Shown here one piece after another: positions 9,005 to 16,930 of a stretch of 64,000 bases of DNA. Position 1 is the stretch's first letter. Each line of letters begins with the position of its first letter. The notes below the pieces were generated by a model. It made no database searches. It worked only from the letters and a program-made list of their open reading frames with translations, and was not told the origin of the DNA. The stretch is from the NCBI GenBank assembly GCA_965228215.1, contig OZ245800.1, positions 3,100,001-3,164,000 on the forward strand, written 5' to 3'. Made by a program: the position numbers and the translations under genes. This stretch comes from Maricaulis sp965228215. Its GTDB lineage: Bacteria > Pseudomonadota > Alphaproteobacteria > Caulobacterales > Maricaulaceae.

Positions 9005-9397
9005 TCAGTCGCCGCGGAAGACCAGGCCCTTCAAAATCGACAGAATGATAATGCCGATAAAATACATCACGGCAAGCGCGCCGAGATATTTCAGATAGGT
9101 CATGTCCGTGAATTGCGTCGCGAAAGCCGCGAAGTCGAAATCACCGGCTCCGCCACCGCGCACCATCGGCATCACGACATCGACGATCACGTGAATAATG
9201 GTGCCAACCACGGTGAAGATCAGGATGGCGCCGAATTCACGCATGAGCAGTGCAAGCACCAATGCGATGACACCGAGCTGAATGCCGAGCGGCATCCAGT
9301 TCACGACGGACCCATCACCAGCATGGGCCAGAAGTCCTGGCATGAAGAAGTCAATTGCAGGCTGAAGATAGCCCATGATTTGATCGATAAATTCCAT
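9005..9397 (-). CDS. small membrane protein, paralogue of the interrupted gene at 9520
   Basis: 130 residues from the ATG at 9397, preceded by GGGAGGGG at suitable spacing. Three hydrophobic helices are seen: 'LGIQLGVIALVLALLM', 'AILIFTVVGTIIHVIVDVVM' and 'YLGALAVMYFIGIIILSILK'. The pattern of the last two helices, with an H-x(3)-D pair inside the membrane segment (HVIVD) and a C-terminal 'ILKGLVFRG', is shared with the interrupted gene just upstream at 9520-9840 (HIALD, 'AIKRVIVKG'), so this is a tandem duplication. No family is recognised and no function can be given. A strong terminator follows. Confidence 0.72.
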   Translation of the reverse strand: MEFIDQIMGYLQPAIDFFMPGLLAHAGDGSVVNWMPLGIQLGVIALVLALLMREFGAILIFTVVGTIIHVIVDVVMPMVRGGGAGDFDFAAFATQFTDMTYLKYLGALAVMYFIGIIILSILKGLVFRGD

Positions 9398-9519
9398 TGC
9401 GCAGGTCCCCTCCCGCAAAAATACACAAGCCGTAACTTACCCCAAGATACGGCTGTTACGTGAACGTTGTTTCGATTTTACCCCCTTGGGAAGCGAGTTC
9501 TCCTCTCAGGGGAAAATGA

Positions 9520-9840
9520 TTAACCTTTTACGATCACCCGTTTGATCGCGAACAGGATTCCAACAACGATCAGATACCCAACTCCCAACAACCCCACATA
9601 ACGCCAGTAATCTGGTTCCAGCAGCGGCGGCAGGCGAAGATCGCCAACCTCGGCAAACACCGGTGACAGAACGTCCAGCGCGATATGAGCGATCACGGAA
9701 CCGACCGCGATCACCGGAAGACGGGACCATCTGGAAAGCAGCAAGGCCGCAATTGCGGCGATGAACAGACCCTAGACGGCATTGACCTCGACAAATCCCT
9801 CGCGCGCGAAGGCCAAGGCCTGCTGAACAAAGTCCGGCAT
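9520..9840 (-). pseudogene. small membrane protein gene interrupted by one in-frame TAG
   Basis: A 107-codon frame starts at an ATG at 9840 behind GGGGAGTGAG, a good ribosome binding site. Codon 23 is TAG (9772-9774); the frame then continues without loss for 83 codons, encoding 'GLFIAAIAALLL', 'LPVIAVGSVIAHIALDVL' and 'YVGLLGVGYLIVVGILFAI' helices. The part after the stop matches the intact neighbour at 9005-9397, so the whole was one gene. One base change (CAG to TAG) would explain it. It may be a recent pseudogene, a sequencing error, or translation may restart at the TTG or CTG codons near 9744. Confidence 0.75.
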
Positions 9841-10003
9841 CTCACTCCCCTGCCCGGTCCACCCTCCGGGTCAAGATGGAAGTATTAACTGTTCTTAAGA
9901 ATTTGTCACGAGAGGAACCGGTGCACGGCCGGAATGGATTATTCCGCTTTTGAATTGAGTTGTGCGGCCGGAATTCCATCCCGGCGCGAACACGCCGACA
10001 GCC

Positions 10004-10705
10004 CTATTCGCAGGCACCGAATTCAAAAAAGCGGAGCTGGTCGTCCAGCTCGTGGGTCTGGAACATGGCCGAGACCGTCATCTGTGTACGGGTACGCGTT
10101 CGGACCAGCGGTCCGCCCTCCCAGGCGGGAGCGACGTCGACGCGGTGATCAAATGTCCGGAAGCGAGCGATTGGTGCGGGTTTGAATGATTCCGGCGCGT
10201 AGTAGCGCACATGGCTGAGACGACCGGTCGTCCGGTCGACGCCCACCTCGCCGGCGAGATGTTCGGCGATATTCACTTCCTGGCCCATGCCGTTGACCGA
10301 GAATTCCTCGGTGGTCACGGCAAAGACGGCAATTCCGTCATCATCGCGAAGGAAGTGCGTGTCCTGCGAGGAATCGAACATCGACAGGCGCAGCGCGATC
10401 ATCTCGGCGCCATCCTGCGGAAGCGGCACCTCCTCTAGATCGATCAGGGCGTCATCGCCATCGCGCCAGGCGCCGCCATTCTCATCACCGGTATAACGGA
10501 AGACCGGGGCATCCTCCGCGACACGCTGAAAGACGAAGCCGCACACGCCCGGCGGTGCTTCGGCCGAGAGCTGCGCCTCCAGATCGGCGATAGCGGCATC
10601 GTAGAGACCCATCTCCTCCTGGGCCGTGGCCGTGCCGGCGATACCGGCCGAGACAATCAGGGCACCGCCCGCAGCAGCGGACAGGAGGCTCGGGGGAAAT
10701 GTCAT
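10004..10705 (-). CDS. secreted protein of unknown function, paralogue of the gene at 3278
   Basis: 233 residues from the ATG at 10705. MTFPPSLLSAAAGGALIVSA starts a signal peptide cleaved after about ATAQ. The mature protein is acidic. The last 70 residues contain 'HVRYYAPESFKPAPIARFR' and a block around 'MTVSAMFQTHELDDQLRFF', matching the same region of the 3278 gene, which has the identical YAPESFKP motif. One difference: this copy has cysteines near mature residue 40 (GVCGFVF) and at the penultimate position (GACE), which could form a disulfide in the periplasm. No known family recognised. Confidence 0.7.
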   Translation of the reverse strand: MTFPPSLLSAAAGGALIVSAGIAGTATAQEEMGLYDAAIADLEAQLSAEAPPGVCGFVFQRVAEDAPVFRYTGDENGGAWRDGDDALIDLEEVPLPQDGAEMIALRLSMFDSSQDTHFLRDDDGIAVFAVTTEEFSVNGMGQEVNIAEHLAGEVGVDRTTGRLSHVRYYAPESFKPAPIARFRTFDHRVDVAPAWEGGPLVRTRTRTQMTVSAMFQTHELDDQLRFFEFGACE

Positions 10706-10770
10706 GGCGGGCAACTCCGGAAATCCGGTCAACACGGACCGTCACGGTGTCGCCCACTGGCAATCGCGTC

Positions 10771-10799
10771 AAGCGCGCAATCGGACAGATTGCGCGCTT
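10771..10799. terminator. perfect 12-pair hairpin between the SOUL gene and the 10004 gene
   Basis: AAGCGCGCAATC (10771-10782) and GATTGCGCGCTT (10788-10799) pair perfectly around a five-base loop. The T run (TTTT to 10801) lies on the plus-strand side, while both neighbouring genes are on the minus strand. For the upstream SOUL transcript it is a strong hairpin without a following U tract; it would end plus-strand transcription better. Confidence 0.6.
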
Positions 10800-10827
10800 T
10801 TAATGTCGAGGCCGGATCCACCCAGCC

Positions 10828-11469
10828 TCACGACGGGGCGATCTCGATCATCACTTCATTGCGACGGAAGGGCGTGGGCACCCAGGGCGGGTCGTAACGC
10901 GCATAGACCGGCCCACCGACAATCTCGTACCCGGCTTCGGCGATATAGGCCTGCAATTCCTCGGTATGGCGTTCAAAGCGCTCCATGTTGGGGCCGCCGG
11001 AAAAACGGATCGTTGCCATGCGGCGTGCCGGCATTTCCACGAGATCGACACGGGCATCATCGGGCACCGGAAGTGTTTCCATCGTCCATTCGGCCGGCAT
11101 CACGAAGGCGACCTGCCAGATATCCTCGCTCGCCCGGGTCTGGGTGACCGGCGTGGTCATGGCGATTTCCTGGGAACGCGTCTGGGTCACGGGCGTCGTC
11201 ATGGCGATCTCGTCATTGCCATTACCGTCTCGCGCCGTATTGCCGCCGAAAATATAGCCGGCCAGCGGACGGAAGGCCGCATTGCCGGCACGGCCCATGG
11301 AGCCCTGGACCTCGATCTGGGCGAGGATCATCGGGGCATAGTCCCGGATCTCAATGGAACCGTCCCGCAGGACGATCGTGTGCGGCGGCTCGTCCGCAGC
11401 AGATGCGGGCGCCGTGACAGCAACGGCAGGTACGCTCAGGGCAACAGCAGCAATGATCAGATCGCGCAT
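10828..11469 (-). CDS. SOUL family heme-binding protein with signal peptide
   Basis: 213 residues. An N-terminal signal peptide (MRDLIIAAVALSVPAVAVTA, cleavage after ASA) predicts export. The SOUL/HBP fold is shown by 'IVLRDGSIEIRDYAPMILAQ' at about 32-51, 'FRPLAGYIFGGN' near 66-77, the hallmark IAMTTPV, 'WQVAFVMPAEW' and 'RRMATIRFSGGPN'. SOUL proteins bind heme or related tetrapyrroles; the substrate here is unknown. The IAMTTPVTQTR segment is present twice in tandem (residues 88-101 and 102-115), which should lengthen one loop. The Shine-Dalgarno AAGGAG is six bases before the ATG and lies inside a perfect hairpin (11473-11496). Confidence 0.88.
   Translation of the reverse strand: MRDLIIAAVALSVPAVAVTAPASAADEPPHTIVLRDGSIEIRDYAPMILAQIEVQGSMGRAGNAAFRPLAGYIFGGNTARDGNGNDEIAMTTPVTQTRSQEIAMTTPVTQTRASEDIWQVAFVMPAEWTMETLPVPDDARVDLVEMPARRMATIRFSGGPNMERFERHTEELQAYIAEAGYEIVGGPVYARYDPPWVPTPFRRNEVMIEIAPS
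11125..11208 (-). repeat. 42-base in-frame tandem duplication inside the SOUL gene
   Basis: Two adjacent 42-base units, 11167-11208 and 11125-11166, encode IAMTTPVTQTRSQE and IAMTTPVTQTRASE. They are identical at 31 of 42 positions. The differences cluster in the last codons and at third positions, so the copy is not recent and the amino acids have been kept. Confidence 0.9.
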
Positions 11470-11472
11470 GGA

Positions 11473-11496
11473 TATCTCCTTGGTTCAAAGGAGATA
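11473..11496 (-). promoter_or_regulatory. hairpin that would sequester the SOUL gene's Shine-Dalgarno
   Basis: On the minus strand TATCTCCTT (11496-11488), a six-base loop and AAGGAGATA (11481-11473) form a perfect nine-pair stem. The second arm contains the AAGGAG ribosome binding site, which is six bases from the ATG at 11469. The first arm is a full complement, so folding hides the site. Such a structure could act as a thermosensor, a protein-binding operator or a translational switch. Confidence 0.6.
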
Positions 11497-11542
11497 CGCT
11501 GATCAGGCAAATTTGGATCGGCGCCACACGCGCAATCGCCAA

Positions 11543-13150
11543 CTACATCCGGAAAATACCGAACTTCGTCTTCTCGATCGGGGCGTTGAGCGAGGCCGAC
11601 AGGGACAGGCCCAGCACGCGGCGCGTGTCCGCCGGAGCGATGATGCCGTCATCCCACAGGCGCGCCGTCGAGTAATAGGGATTGCCCTCGGCCTCGTAGC
11701 GATCACGGATCGGCGCCTTGAACTCGGCCTCTTCCTCGGCAGACCAGTCCTCGCCGCGATGTTCCATGGCATCGCGCTTGACGGTTGCGAGCACCGCCGC
11801 GGCCTGTTCGCCGCCCATCACCGAGATCCGGGCATTGGGCCACATGAAGAGGAAACGCGGCGAATAGGCCCGGCCGCACATGCCATAATTGCCGGCACCA
11901 TAGGAGCCGCCGATGATTACGGTGAATTTCGGCCCGCGATAGGTCGACACCGCCGTCACCAGCTTGGCGCCGTCCTTGGCGATGCCCCCGGCTTCGTATT
12001 TCGAGCCGACCATGAAGCCCGTGATGTTCTGCAGGAAGATCAGCGGAATGCCGCGCTGGGCGCACAGTTCGATGAAATGTGCGCCTTTCTGGGCGCTCTC
12101 CGAGAACAGGATGCCGTTATTGGCGATGATGCCGACCGGCATGCCGTAAAGACGAGCAAAACCCGTCACCAGGGTTTCACCATAGAGTTTCTTGAACTCG
12201 TCGAACTCGGAATTGTCGACGATACGGGCGATGACTTCACGAACGTCATAGGGCGCACGGATATCAGCCGGCACAACGCCGTTGAGCTCGGCGGGATCCA
12301 GCGCCGGCTCGCGCGGATCGGTGATGTCGAGCTCGGCGCGTTTTACCGAATTGAGATTGGCGACAGCCCGGCGCGCAAGATGCAGCGCGTGTTCGTCATT
12401 CGCCGCGTAGTGGTCGGCCACGCCCGAGGTGCGGCAGTGCACATCGGCGCCGCCGAGATCCTCGGCAGAGATGACCTCGCCAGTGGCGGCCTTCACCAGC
12501 GGCGGGCCGGCCAAGAAGATCGTGCCCTGTTTGCGTACGATAATGCTCTCGTCCGACATGGCCGGCACATAGGCACCGCCCGCCGTACAGGATCCCATCA
12601 CGACAGCGATCTGGGGAATGCCCATCGCCGACATGTTGGCCTGGTTGTAGAAGATGCGGCCGAAATGCTCGCGATCCGGAAAGACCTCGGCCTGGTGCGG
12701 CAGATTCGCACCGCCGCTGTCGACCAGGTAGACGCAGGGCAGATGGTTCTGCTGGGCGATTTCCTGGGCGCGCAGGTGTTTCTTGACCGTCATGGGGTAG
12801 TAGGCGCCACCCTTGATGGTCGGGTCATTGCAGACGACCATCACGTCCCGGCCAGAAACCCGGCCGACCCCGGCGATCATGCCGGCGGCGTGGACATTGC
12901 CCTCATACATCCCGTTCGCCGCCAGGGCACCGATCTCCAGGAATGGCGAACCGGCATCCAGCAGACCCTCGACCCGGTCGCGGGGCAGAAGCTTGCCGCG
13001 GGACAGGTGTTTCTCCCGCGAACGTTCGGATCCGCCCGTCGCCGCCTCGGCCGTTCTCTGCTGCAAATCCGCGATCAGACCGTCCATGGCCTCTGCGTTT
13101 TCACGGAAACTGGCGGATTGCGGATCAAGCGCGGTGGTCAGCTGGGTCAT
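11543..13150 (-). CDS. liuB: 3-methylcrotonyl-CoA carboxylase, carboxyltransferase beta subunit
   Basis: 535 residues from the ATG at 13150, with AGGA upstream. It transfers the carboxyl group from biotin on LiuD to methylcrotonyl-CoA in leucine breakdown. The carboxyltransferase family is shown by 'LVDSGGANLPHQAEVFPDRE', 'GSCTAGGAYVPAMSDESIIV', 'ITGFMVGSKYEAGGIAKDGA' and 'GGSYGAGNYGMCGRAYSPRF'. The SYGAGNYGMCGRAY block and the 'NGILFSESAQKGAHFIELC' segment are characteristic of MccB rather than PccB (compare the gene at 36139). The length is as expected. It is transcribed towards the SOUL gene, 73 bases away. Confidence 0.95.
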   Translation of the reverse strand: MTQLTTALDPQSASFRENAEAMDGLIADLQQRTAEAATGGSERSREKHLSRGKLLPRDRVEGLLDAGSPFLEIGALAANGMYEGNVHAAGMIAGVGRVSGRDVMVVCNDPTIKGGAYYPMTVKKHLRAQEIAQQNHLPCVYLVDSGGANLPHQAEVFPDREHFGRIFYNQANMSAMGIPQIAVVMGSCTAGGAYVPAMSDESIIVRKQGTIFLAGPPLVKAATGEVISAEDLGGADVHCRTSGVADHYAANDEHALHLARRAVANLNSVKRAELDITDPREPALDPAELNGVVPADIRAPYDVREVIARIVDNSEFDEFKKLYGETLVTGFARLYGMPVGIIANNGILFSESAQKGAHFIELCAQRGIPLIFLQNITGFMVGSKYEAGGIAKDGAKLVTAVSTYRGPKFTVIIGGSYGAGNYGMCGRAYSPRFLFMWPNARISVMGGEQAAAVLATVKRDAMEHRGEDWSAEEEAEFKAPIRDRYEAEGNPYYSTARLWDDGIIAPADTRRVLGLSLSASLNAPIEKTKFGIFRM

Positions 13151-13304
13151 GAAATGTCCTGAAAAGCCGTTGCGGCGGAAAGGAATTCTCTCGCTCCTTA
13201 ACCCGGAGGGCGGGTTTTGCGCAATCACGCGTGCATCCAAAACGGCACGCCGGCGCATCTTGGGGACAGAAACAAGCTTCAAGAGCCCGAGGGAGCCCGA
13301 CCCG

Positions 13305-14120
13305 ATGATTCGCCAGACTGCCCTTCTCCTGTGCGCGTTCGCACTCACCACGACGACGGCCGTCCAAGCCCAGGCGACAGCAGACGATGATCGGCCGCAG
13401 ATCATGGTGCTCGGCACATTCCATTTCACCGGTGGCGGCCAGGACGTGATCAACCCGGAAGTGGATGATTTTCTCTCCGACCACCGCCAGGCCGAAATCG
13501 GTGACGTGCTTGATCGTCTGGCGGTTTTCGCCCCCACCAAGATCCTTGTGGAACTGACACCGGAACACGAAGACGCATTCAACGCCCGCTACACCCGTTT
13601 CCGGGCCGGCGAGGAGACGCTTGGCGTCAATGAACGCCAGCAGATCGGCATGCGCCTGGCTGCCCGTTTCGATCATGATCGCCTGTATGCGGTCGATTAT
13701 CATGACGGAATGGATTTCAACGCCATGCTGGGCAGCGCAGAAGCCGCGGGCCAGACCCGTCTCCTGTCCGAGTGGGAGAATTACATCGCCGGCGTGCAGA
13801 CTCATATCGAGGCTGTCAGCTCGCTTGAACTCTCGGTCGGCGAACGGTTGCGTCTCCAGAACACGGCGGAGACCGTCGAGATGCATGATCTCTATCTCCT
13901 CCTCGCCCAGATGGGGTCTGCAGAAAATCCGGCCGGCGCCGAACAGATGATCCGCTGGTGGGGCCGCAATATGCGGATCTACGCCAATATCGCGCAGATC
14001 TCGGAACCCGGAGACCGCGTCCTGGTGATCTACGGGTCCGGCCACAAGGCCCTGCTGGACGAGTTCATCGAGGGCGCCCCGAATCTCGTCTGGGTCGATG
14101 CCCTACCCTATCTCGAATAA
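13305..14120 (+). CDS. exported DUF5694-type protein
   Basis: 271 residues from the ATG at 13305, with GAGGGAG upstream. A signal peptide (MIRQTALLLCAFALTTTTAV, cleavage after VQAQ) is followed by 'PQIMVLGTFHFTGGGQDVIN', the opening motif of the DUF5694 group, then 'KILVELTPEHEDAFNARYT', 'LGVNERQQIGMRLAARF' and 'YAVDYHDGMDF'; near the end 'RVLVIYGSGHKALLDEFIE'. The early G-T-F-H-F and late G-S-G-H motifs resemble the TraB/GumN and EreA-like folds, in which such histidines bind metal, but that link is inference. It is divergent from liuB (154 bases between starts). No substrate can be named. Confidence 0.7.
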   Translation: MIRQTALLLCAFALTTTTAVQAQATADDDRPQIMVLGTFHFTGGGQDVINPEVDDFLSDHRQAEIGDVLDRLAVFAPTKILVELTPEHEDAFNARYTRFRAGEETLGVNERQQIGMRLAARFDHDRLYAVDYHDGMDFNAMLGSAEAAGQTRLLSEWENYIAGVQTHIEAVSSLELSVGERLRLQNTAETVEMHDLYLLLAQMGSAENPAGAEQMIRWWGRNMRIYANIAQISEPGDRVLVIYGSGHKALLDEFIEGAPNLVWVDALPYLE

Positions 14121-14125
14121 CCCCC

Positions 14126-14160
14126 CGCCGCCCTGTCCCTCCCTAGCCAGAAGGGCGGCG
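14126..14160 (+). terminator. hairpin after the DUF5694 gene
   Basis: CGCCGCCCT (14126-14134) and AGGGCGGCG (14152-14160) give a perfect nine-pair stem with a 17-base loop, starting six bases after the stop. There is no T run, so this is only a possible terminator. The rest of 14161-14417 shows no gene; it contains the small inverted repeat GTCTGATTCAGAC at 14340-14352. Confidence 0.4.
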
Positions 14161-14417
14161 CAGAACCGGTCACTGATTCGCACACATCGGTGGCCGGTTC
14201 GCCTTTCGGCAGGTTTCGAGGGCCCTGCCAGGCCTAGGAAACCGTCGAAAACTCAAAATCCGGTCTTCGTCTCGTCACAAAACCTGCCTAGTATCAGGCA
14301 CGAACGACGAATTGAGAGAATTGCGAAACTAGCTTTAACGTCTGATTCAGACGCGCCACGCAGGCTGTACGGGACGGCGGACAAACTCGGAGAACGAGTG
14401 CCGCCAGGGAGGTGTCC

Positions 14418-15074
14418 ATGCGTAAGAGCGTAGTACTGGCCGCCATCGTTTCAGTTACGACGACATCGGCCGCATCCGCCATGCAGTCCTCGGATTCCGA
14501 GCTGTGGGCGCAACATGCCTATACGATGAATGCCGACAGCGTCCCGCTGGACCCTGAAGGCACATTCCGCTGGCGCGTGACCAGCCAGTTTGCCGACGCG
14601 ACGCGTTCGGTGATCGCCGACGAATCCTCGCAGGACGCGGAATTCTCCGCGATCGCGAGCCAGGTCGATTTCTATCCTTTCGGCGATGAATTCTTCCTGT
14701 CTGCCGGCGCCGTCCGCAATCTGGACGGATCGGATCTGCCGCAATGGACCCAGCTGGATGACAGCCCGGCCTGGGCCGCTTTCCCGCACAGCCAGTTGAC
14801 CGAAACGACCACGGCTGACCGGATCGATGCCCTGACGCGCTATTTCGGCGCTGGTGTCACCGTGCGCACGATCGATGCCTGGAGCCTGACCCTTGAGGGC
14901 GGTGCCTATTTCCGCGATCGCGGCGAGGACCGGCTCGAAGTTGCGGGTTTCGACAGTGTCGAATCTGTTCAGGTTCTCGATGATCTGGACAGCGTTGACC
15001 GTGCCGCTGTTGGCGAGACCAATGCCCGCTCGGTCAAACCGGTCGCGCACTTCGTCCTGCGCCGGCGTTTCTGA
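14418..15074 (+). CDS. exported beta-barrel-like outer membrane protein, unknown function
   Basis: 218 residues from the ATG at 14418, placed by AGGGAGG five bases upstream (a GTG two codons earlier overlaps that site). MRKSVVLAAIVSVTTTSAAS is a signal peptide ending at ASAM. The mature part alternates polar and hydrophobic residues in beta-strand style: 'EFFLSAGAVRN', 'TRYFGAGVTVRTI', 'WSLTLEGGAYFRDRG', and the chain ends 'VKPVAHFVLRRRF'. A C-terminal aromatic residue is the usual outer membrane barrel signal. It has few strands, so a small eight-strand barrel is the likeliest form. No family recognised. Confidence 0.6.
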   Translation: MRKSVVLAAIVSVTTTSAASAMQSSDSELWAQHAYTMNADSVPLDPEGTFRWRVTSQFADATRSVIADESSQDAEFSAIASQVDFYPFGDEFFLSAGAVRNLDGSDLPQWTQLDDSPAWAAFPHSQLTETTTADRIDALTRYFGAGVTVRTIDAWSLTLEGGAYFRDRGEDRLEVAGFDSVESVQVLDDLDSVDRAAVGETNARSVKPVAHFVLRRRF

Positions 15075-15172
15075 GCGTCCGGATCAGCGGAATATTCTTC
15101 ATCCAATCCCTCTTCACCGGTTCAAGGCGAGCGCGTAGACTGGTCGACAAATCAGTCTCTTGCCCTCGCTAG

Positions 15173-16927
15173 ATGCCACTTAATCTGTCATTCCTGCCCT
15201 TCCTGAACCGAGTCGAGAAATCGGCCCTGAACGCGGTCGAGGACGAGGTCGAATGGTTCTGCCTTCCGGCGGGCAAGATGCTGTTCCGCGAGGGTGATGA
15301 TGCCGATGCCTTCTACCTCGTGCGCTCGGGCGCCCTCGCCGCCTTCCGCAATGGTGCGCTCGGACGCCCCGACCTGATCGGCTACATCCGCGCCGGCGAA
15401 CCGGTCGGCGAGATGTCCCTGCTGGATGAAACTCCGCACAGTGCCAGCGTCTACGCCCTACGTGACAGCGAGCTCGTCCGTCTGCCCAAGGCCAGTTTCG
15501 AACGCCTGACGCGCAAACATGCCAGCCTGATGCGCGAACTGGCCCGCATGATGCTGGCGCGGCTGCGCGGCCATGACCGCCATTCCGGCTCGGAACCGAA
15601 AGTCTTTGCGCTCATCTCCACCTCGCCGACCATCGATCTGGACTATCGTGCCGGCGAACTGAAAGCAGCCCTTAAACGTCTCGGCCATTCCTGCGTGATC
15701 TGTGATGAGAGCTGTGCCGACTGGTCGGGCCAGAAGCTCGACGCGCTGGAAGCCGATTACGACATCGTCCTGCTGACTGCGCGGATGAGTGATGCGAACT
15801 GGGCCCGGCGCGCCATGGGGCGGGCCGACCGGATGTGGCTGTTCGCCCGCGCCGACGCTCACCCGTCTCGCCCCCTCCTGCCCGACGACCCTTCACCCGC
15901 GGCCAAACTGAAACTTCTCGACGTCGTGCTTTTACACTTCGGCGGTGTCCAGCCTGTGGTCCGGCCGCAGGAATGGTCCGACGCGGCCGAGGCGTCGCGG
16001 GTCTTCCACTGGCGTCAGGAATACAATCGAAGCGATGCCGACCGCCTCGCGCGCACGCTCGTGGGGCGCTCGATCGGTATGGTCGTCTCAGGCGGCGGAG
16101 CTCGAGCCTATGCCCATATCGGTGCCATCCGGGCCCTGCGCGAGGCCGGCATACCGCTCGACTTCGTCGGCGGCGCCTCGATGGGCGCGATCATCGCGGC
16201 CGGAATCGGGCTGGAATGGAGTGACGCGGAGCTGGAAGACCGCGTTCGCCGAGCCTTTGTTGATTCCAACCCGCTGGACGACTGGTCCCTGCCTGTGGTC
16301 TCGCTCGCGAAGGGCCGCAAGGTGGATGACCGGCTGAAGGAACATTTCGGCGAGCTGGAGATCGCGGATCTCGCGCGTCCCTTCTTCTGCCTGTCCTCCA
16401 ATCTCGCCAATGGACGGGCCTATGTGCATCGCGGCGGGCGGCTGCGCGATGCCCTGCGTGCCTCGATCGCCATTCCCGGCCTGCTGCCGCCGGTGGTTCA
16501 GGACGGCAATATCCTGGTCGATGGCGCGGTCTTCACGAACTTCCCGGCACGCGAAATGCGCGCCTTCCACCGCGGCGCAGTGATCGGTTGCGACGTCACC
16601 CGGGCCCACGGTCTCAACCCGCAGGACTTCATCGATCCGCCGAATTTTGTCGGCTGGGTGCGCAATCACGGTTTCAAGACCCTGCCGCCGATCGCGTCCC
16701 TGCTGATGCGCGCGGCCACGGTGGGCGTGCAGGATCACCGGGATATCGGCCGCGAGGCTGCCGACCTGCTCATCCTGCCGGAAACCGATGTCGATATCCG
16801 TGAGTGGGAACGCTTCGACGAGGTTGTCGAGGCCGGTTATGACGCCGCACAGGGCATGCTGGCGGGTATCGGCGACAAGCTGAAATCGAAGCTGGGCCTG
16901 ATGGATGCGCCGGCTGACGACGACTGA
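15173..16927 (+). CDS. patatin-like phospholipase with cyclic-nucleotide-binding domain (NTE type)
   Basis: 584 residues. The N-terminus (about 20-135) is a cyclic nucleotide-binding fold ('GKMLFREGDDADAFYLVRSG', 'GEPVGEMSLLDETPHSASVY'). The C-terminal half is a patatin lipase: oxyanion loop 'VVSGGGARAYAHIGAIRAL', nucleophile motif GGASMGAI (G-x-S-x-G), and the Asp of the dyad in 'LVDGAVFTNFP'. This layout is that of bacterial homologues of neuropathy target esterase, which hydrolyse lysophospholipids at the inner membrane. No transmembrane helix is evident. The ATG at 15173 lacks a clear ribosome binding site. It converges on the gene at 16931, with three bases between stops. Confidence 0.9.
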   Translation: MPLNLSFLPFLNRVEKSALNAVEDEVEWFCLPAGKMLFREGDDADAFYLVRSGALAAFRNGALGRPDLIGYIRAGEPVGEMSLLDETPHSASVYALRDSELVRLPKASFERLTRKHASLMRELARMMLARLRGHDRHSGSEPKVFALISTSPTIDLDYRAGELKAALKRLGHSCVICDESCADWSGQKLDALEADYDIVLLTARMSDANWARRAMGRADRMWLFARADAHPSRPLLPDDPSPAAKLKLLDVVLLHFGGVQPVVRPQEWSDAAEASRVFHWRQEYNRSDADRLARTLVGRSIGMVVSGGGARAYAHIGAIRALREAGIPLDFVGGASMGAIIAAGIGLEWSDAELEDRVRRAFVDSNPLDDWSLPVVSLAKGRKVDDRLKEHFGELEIADLARPFFCLSSNLANGRAYVHRGGRLRDALRASIAIPGLLPPVVQDGNILVDGAVFTNFPAREMRAFHRGAVIGCDVTRAHGLNPQDFIDPPNFVGWVRNHGFKTLPPIASLLMRAATVGVQDHRDIGREAADLLILPETDVDIREWERFDEVVEAGYDAAQGMLAGIGDKLKSKLGLMDAPADDD

Positions 16928-16930
16928 TCC

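Noticed and set aside
9885..9898. TTAA-N6-TTAA upstream of the interrupted membrane gene, possible CtrA site
   Set aside because: The CtrA consensus has seven bases between the TTAA halves; here there are six, and the gene is not a likely cell-cycle target.
9933..10003. Repeated CGGCCGGAAT and a CGGAAT/ATTCCG stem in the gap before the interrupted gene
   Set aside because: Short, GC-rich and without a T run or conserved context; reported only as noise.
11354..13162. Long plus-strand reading frame opposite liuB
   Set aside because: It lies wholly antisense to a well-conserved carboxyltransferase gene and its product is His/Arg/Asp-rich without any motif; GC-rich codon bias produces such frames.
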